Assembly (NCBI GenBank): GCA_030272585.1
Contig: BSYQ01000016.1
Coordinates: 868,001-932,000 of the forward strand
DNA from: Bryopsis sp. KO-2023
Taxonomy: Eukaryota > Chlorophyta > Ulvophyceae > Bryopsidales > Bryopsidaceae
Length of the DNA stretch: 64,000 nucleotides
Direction of reading: 5' to 3'
Shown here piece after piece: positions 58,201 to 64,000 of this stretch. Every line of letters starts with the position of its first letter. Position 1 is the stretch's first letter. A program made the translations under genes and the position numbers. Under the pieces are notes generated by a model that searched no databases, was not told the DNA's origin, and saw only the letters and a list, made by a program, of their open reading frames with translations.

Positions 58201-61200
58201 AGGAGTGCTTTATGCTGCTTTTTATTAGAGTAGTATGTGCACTACGAATGCACAACGAGGGTTTCATGAAGAGATCCCGAGATGTGTGGGGCTTATAATT
58301 AGGGATATGGCGTTCGCTAAGTCATGTTCACCAGAGAGAATAAAAGTCCTGAAGCAATATCATGTCGATGGTTTCGTGGAACTTACCAAGCACCAAATCA
58401 CCACCACAAGGATAAACGTTGTTGGCCAGACAAGAATCATGGAGTATTTTACTGCGAAGACACCAGGGCTGCCGAGGAGGCACTCAGGCTCGATCAATTC
58501 AAAGTTTGGAATTGCGAGCGAGCGTAGATTGAACTGGCCTCGAAGCCACTTGGGCCATCCATCCAAATATCGAAAAAGCCCTCGAACTGAGGAACCACAA
58601 AAATGTGCCGCTGACAGTTTAGTCGGTGCATATCATTTTTGAAGCGCACCCAAAAAGCTCAACTGAAGCTCTCCAGACAATCTGAATATTTGGGAAGGAA
58701 CGAAACATTTGTCAGGTGCCGCAAACTCTCAGCTCTAGAAACACTTACTTTGCAAAAACGTTACGAGAATCATGATCGATGGCAGCCCCACATCCACTTG
58801 TATCAGAAAAATCAACAAGAGAGGGACAGCAACGAGAAGGAGAAGCAAAAACAGAGACAGGGTTACTGCTCTGACGGCCTTCTTCATGCATTGGTAGCAA
58901 TGATGTAGAAGCCTGCGTCAATCCACAAAACATTCAATACTAGATAAGTTTGCCCCCCCACAAAAAAAGATAATTAATTGGAAATGCTATAAGCGAAGGA
59001 GGGAATAGATGAGGATACGCACACCTGGTTAGGTGCTTACTCCTGAAAGAACTACTGTTACAATAGTTTTTGTACCACGTTTGATATTGGTATTGATCGC
59101 TATGGAGCCTGGACGGCCTCTCAGTATCATTATTAAACGATCGAATGGGACTCTCTATCACCTGTAGTTTCCTGCTGCACAATCCTGACATTTTTCTCCT
59201 GCATAGGTGCCTGGATGCTCAGTTGTGCCACAAACACCAGAAAGCACGTCTTGCTCGGACACAAGACCGGGGCAAGCTTCCCTGGGATAACACTGGCGAA
59301 TATCCCCTGAATCGCTCGGGTTTATCCAGTATCCTGGTAGAAATAACAAAAAACTCTTCAGATGCTCATTTGTATATCCTGTCGAAGAAATTTTTGCAGA
59401 TGCATGCGTACAGTAAAAAATTGAACACTTTGAATGAAGATTCGTTTTGGCGGCTGATCAGAAGTACATCAAGGTCCTTGTACCTGCTTTTGGCTTGGGT
59501 ACCTCTTGTCCCTGGACGTCGCAGTTCGTACACCTTCTATCGCACAGGAAGCATTTTCCAGCTTCCACAGAGTGCCAGGTGCCGATCTTGCACTCACACT
59601 GGGTTTGTTGGATTGACCCTCTTCCACTGAGCATGTGGGTAGGGCACTCATCACAGCTTTCACTGTTGTGGCTGCTTTGAAAAGTGTTTTGGGGGCACAA
59701 AGAGCACTCGACCGATCCAGGGGCATCCGTAAAGGTGCCTGAACAAGATATTCTTCTTTGTCAATACATCTTTTCGTGGAAAATGTGCAGTTAGGGAATA
59801 AGATCAGTCAGAAACATTATCCGAAGGGAAGTTGGTGTGCACCCCAAGCGCACCTGGAGAGCACGCTGAGCATTGATCCGCGTCGTATGAATCCATTGGA
59901 GTCCTTGACCCCGGTGGGCATGGTGCACACAATGTTGGATTGTGGCTTCCAGTGTGAACCACAATGTAACCTGGTCGGCACCTTACAATAAGGGTAATAG
60001 TACCCTCCGATCCGAAGTTATCCTTCGGAAAGATTTCAAAGTCAGTGCAAGTCATTGGTCATGAATAAGATTGTGAATAAGTGTGTGGATTCGAATTTCA
60101 AAAAAATGTGGGCCACGCACACGCAAAAAGTTCTGTTTCTGCCAAAACAGATTGGGTCTTTTGCCACTCACCTCCGCGTCGAATGTACGCCAGTGTATCG
60201 CCCCAATCGGCTCTCCCCTATCCCTCGTTCCCTCGAAGTCCACAAGGAGCCAGGGTAGTCGACAAGTTATGTTGGCTTCCAGTATGAACGGCACGTGCGA
60301 AATGCGTGTTACAAACTGGGTGTCTGGACAATACTGGTAGTACGCTCCCCTGTTCGGAATCTCGTACACCTGAGAAATCCAGCCTCTTGTTGGCATTGTT
60401 CACTTTTCCAAACCTCATGACTCCAAAAACCATGCACAATGTTACCTGAAACGCCAGATCTCTGTCATAGTCTTCGACGTCGATACCGACAAGGGCGATG
60501 TGCTTTTTTCCACCCATCAGCACCTCAACGGTTACATCGTTGAAAACTGCAAGGGCGACATTTGTCTCCGCAGATTGTCCAGACTGCAAAAATATAAATC
60601 TGCTCAGTACAAAAATATGATTTGTACCATGCAATGTTGTGCTATCTACTCAACGGTGTGTTTTAGAACATTTCATGAGGAAAAGGACCTCTCCTCCAAA
60701 ATGTAGTGCATTGTCTGTGTGAATGCTGTGGAACTCACAATCAGCTGGTCGTTTGAAATGCGAGACGCCGCCCCTGAAGACCCCTCCACATCGCCGACCT
60801 CCGCGAGAACTTCCTGTAAAATCACACATTTCTTGTCGAGGTCTCGGGTTCAAGAGCTGTCTTGTTTCTGGCTGCTAATCGATTGTGCCTCTGTACCTGA
60901 AAGTATGTCTTGATGGACGGATTGGTCGAAGTGTCGCTGACTACCTCTTCTAGGCGTTGCACGAGCTCTACTGTGTTCTGACTCCGGGCCAGGGAGGGTG
61001 CCGTTGACCTTCATGAACCCAAATGAAATGCTTCAAGGATTCACGCCAAGAAAACACATTGAGTCGATGGGGTTTTTGAATGCGGTCAGCCAATACAATT
61101 TTTTCAATTCTCGATATTCAAGCACGTGTCACTGTTCTGGTTTGTGTTGAACAGCAAGACCCAAACTTGGGCTCAATTTCCCACCGCTGGAAGTTGTTGG

Positions 61201-64000
61201 ATGATGAAACCAACGAAGTGGCCGTCTTGTTGCAGAGTCTGGACTTCGCTTCCGTGGAAATGAGTCCTTCGAGCTCGCACAGGGCTGCTGGAGCATCGTT
61301 TTCCGCGACGACCGTGAAGGAGATGGTAGCCCTGTTGGATGTGGCTTCCATCGCATCCTGCAAGTGTCCAACTTCTCAAAACTGATAGATCCTGATTTTC
61401 CCACCCAATTGCCAGACCCAGACTGTATTCGGTCTGTTCTTTGGCGGCAGTCCGTTGGATACTAACCTTGACGACGTACACGAAGCTGTCCGTGCCCTGG
61501 TAGTTTGGGAGCGGCACGTACTGAAAGGAACCCCCCCTGGCATCCAAGATGGATACCGTTCCTTTCAGTGCAGGTTCGACCAGGATGAAGGTCAGGGTTC
61601 CTGGCGACTCTGCATCCGTGGCGTTCATGAACCCCAACACCGTCCTGTCCTCCTCGCTGATGAAGTTCATGTCGAACGCCACGGGAGCCGTGTTTTCCCT
61701 CCTCACAGTTTGGATCTTGAGGTTCACGGTGGCGACGTTCGACAGTGTGTTGTGCTTGTCCACGGCAGCGTACATAAAACTATCGTAGCTGGCACCTTTG
61801 GTCAGGAAAAAAGGTTTTGTCAATCGATCTGCTTCCTTAAAAAATGAAAAAACACATTGTGGCACTGTGGTGTGACTTCAGAGCACTTGGGTAAACAAAC
61901 AAAGTGGCACTTGATATCAAGGTGTTACCCAAATAAATATATTGATGTTTATATTCGAAGAAATGAAAATACCACAGAACATCTCAGAGTTGGAGAAGAA
62001 ATTAATCCCGAATCCAACCCGTTAAATATGTCCAAAAACCAAGCACCCATCCAGAAGAATTAATGAAAATCAAGTGCGAATCAGCATCAATGTTGCTTTC
62101 CTGAAGATTCCCAGCCCACCTGATCTGATCAAAGGTGACTTGGACGTCAGGGTGAAGTTGAAAGGGTTGACACCTCTTCTGAAGATCGAGATGTCACCAC
62201 TTTCAACACTTGACTGACTGAGCACTAGGGATGACGATTCTGTGGGTTCTGAGATGATCAGAAACTCCACCACATCATCCGGACCATCCACATCGAAAGC
62301 CGCCAAGTTTCCTGTGACGGTCTGTCCCTCCCAGACGTCCAGCGAGATATCGAATGCTTGGGGCTTATCATTAACTGGCTCTATTTCGATAAAAATAGCC
62401 ACCATTTCCGTTGAGAACTCTCCATCCGAAGCTTGGAAAGTAAAACTGTCCTCACCGACCTCGTTGGAGTTTGGAGTGTATCTGAACGTACCCAGATTGG
62501 GGTTGAGGATCTGAACAGCCCCTTTGTCAGGCTTGCACTGAATATAAAAAACAAGCAAATCGCCGTTGGGGTCGCTTGCCAGCATCTCTCCTGTTAAAAC
62601 AAAAAAAAAACATTACAAGACATAACAAAAAACAAAATCGAAGATATTGACATCAAAATGTGTACCCTGTAGGATACGTGTGCACACGATTCTGGGAAGG
62701 ATGAGTAAGGAAGGAGAGACTGGGCTATATTGCAACATGGCTACCTTCGACTGGAGTGCCTTCAAGAGTTCGCACGAGTTTTTGCGTGGGATTTTCTTTG
62801 GGCGGTCTGTTTCTAGGCCGTACTGAGACTTGGAAGGTCCCAACTGTGGAGGTTGTGTGTTCGTTTGCCACTGAGAGCTCGACAGTCTTGAGATGCTCCT
62901 TCATGACTCTACCTCGATCAGGGATGTGGAACTGAAGAGCCTGAAAAGCTTTCTGCAACGGTACACACTAAAAATTCAACGCTCTGCTCTAGAGTACCCT
63001 CTACAGTGTAATGTTGCACCCTGCATTAGAAGTGGCGCACCTCATAATCATCCAAAGAGGCGGCTCCTTGTATATTTACAACGATAGCGCAGCTCCTGCA
63101 GTCCCCACTTGGGAGTAAGACATCGGGATCATCACAAATGGCGGCGGTGGTGTTAGCGCAGTCAAGTCTCCTTAAGGTTGTGGTGTTTTGTAGCCCAACC
63201 GTGGTGTTGCTTATCAGGAGTCGATCATCATGGAAGACGGGATGTATTCTTATCGTCGCAGAGAATATTTTTCCATCCCCAACGTCACCAATACTGAAAC
63301 CGGGGTCGAGATAGAAGGTGTCGTTTTCGTAAACCTGCCATAAAAACCATCCCAAACATCTTTAGTTTATCTCTCTTGGCGATTCTGCTTCCTCACGAAG
63401 GACTGGGTCTATCAATTAGGCACAATTCACAAGTTCAAATAGCAACGAACCCTCCAACAATGGTTGGACACACCAAGCACTACCAAAAACAAAAGATACA
63501 AGGCAAAATCTAATCACACCTCCAGAGTAACTCAATATCTATTAAAAAACAAGTACCAGTAGTATCACAGAATGTTGCAGAACATAGTTTGAAGAAATTG
63601 ACTCCCGGCTGCGAAGACACAGCGCCGGTCTGGTGACTATTAAACAAAGCATTATTAAGCATCAAAAGAGGTAACAACGAAGTTGGGAGGGGCCAACCAA
63701 GCAAATATCGAGTTCAATTATTTATTGAGCTTGGTCCCTTCTTTGGTAGCCCCACCTCTGTGATTTGATCAGTGGGTGAAGTGACAAGAATTGGAGCCCG
63801 AGTCTCCCCGTCTGCTACAACATTGACTGTTGTTGCTCCCCCAGAAAATGTCACGAACTCTTCTGCAATCAATATGGTGATTTCCTTCGAACCCTCTGTA
63901 GGATTCACGTCTGAATTCAAATACACGACATTGCGCAGAATTTCTTCTATTCGAGATGGTGCAATTTTGTTTCCACCACTCCCCTCAATCGTCAAGGAGC
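55295..64000 (-). CDS. Receptor with cadherin/CSPG-like repeats, GCC2/GCC3 repeats and about seven membrane spans (C-terminal part)
   Basis: 25 exons chain in frame; the gene runs off the right edge. Exons: >64000-63756, 63334-63041, 62952-62745, 62590-62120, 61795-61467, 61357-61185, 61008-60897, 60813-60739, 60583-60446, 60369-60172, 60022-59854, 59738-59484, 59333-59162, 58912-58749, 58586-58387, 58153-57884, 57858-57398, 57316-57193, 57100-57033, 56936-56793, 56665-56533, 56447-56317, 56055-55822, 55712-55553, 55459-55295. Outside: cadherin/CSPG-like repeats (GTFRYTPNSNEVGEDSFTFQ; GSFQYVPLPNYQGTDSFVYV), then GCC2/GCC3 cysteine repeats (GTFTDAPGSVECSLCP; PGTYAGEKCQDCAAGNYR). The membrane part has the pattern usual after such repeats in protists: NFELIEPEC, YFWWELVNTFRKLLL and about seven hydrophobic spans. 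A basic cytoplasmic tail ends YHPYTDNSS. Likely surface adhesion or sensing. The acceptor at 60022 is the weakest junction. Confidence 0.82.

Noticed and set aside
1..64000. tRNA, rRNA, CRISPR arrays, prokaryotic operons
   Set aside because: None could be recognised by eye. Repeats present are palindromes, microsatellites and homopolymers, not spaced CRISPR units; a tRNAscan or Rfam search was not possible here.

Overview
The window is eukaryotic nuclear DNA carrying ten protein-coding loci, nine of them split by GT-AG introns. Three genes are closest, as recalled, to green-lineage families: a plastid-type two-domain glyoxalase I, a ubiquitin-like plus LRR protein of the Arabidopsis At2g30105 type, and a plant-type STK11IP-like LRR protein. 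Together with hydroxyproline-rich-glycoprotein style proline linkers and large surface receptors, this points to a green alga, probably flagellate. A streptophyte or prasinophyte flagellate would fit, but the species cannot be fixed from the sequence. Gene models below were built by hand from splice sites; their phases close over nearly all junctions, and no RNA evidence was available.

Left third (1-22 kb): the UBL/LRR gene (minus, runs off the left edge) is divergent from glyoxalase I (plus). A 3.3 kb gene-poor block at 4.3-7.6 kb follows, holding six loci of side-by-side palindromes. Then come a BTB protein, the chromatin subunit YL1/VPS72/SWC2 and an intronless GC-rich LRR gene. A 5.7 kb stretch without a convincing gene (16.4-22.1 kb) is mostly purine-rich, homopolymer-laden sequence.

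Middle (22-44 kb): a 27-exon gene encodes a receptor of about 2,800 residues (signal peptide, proline linker, long cysteine-rich region, REJ-like and GAIN/GPS-like domains, second proline linker, SEA-like domain, one membrane span, short tail). Next come two copies of a gene for a small secreted protein with a cysteine-rich part and a polyglycine tract, in opposite, tail-to-tail orientation. Their duplication includes the promoters.

Right third (44-64 kb, all minus): an atypical kinase resembling Fam20C/PI3-4K enzymes, a 1,692-residue protein built from 14 copies of an unrecognised module, and the C-terminal 1,696 or so residues of a receptor with cadherin/CSPG-like repeats, GCC2/GCC3 cysteine-rich repeats and about seven membrane spans. 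Predicted secreted or surface proteins therefore dominate 22-64 kb. The strongest candidates for undescribed biology are the 14-module protein, the cysteine/polyglycine gene pair and the paired palindromes.
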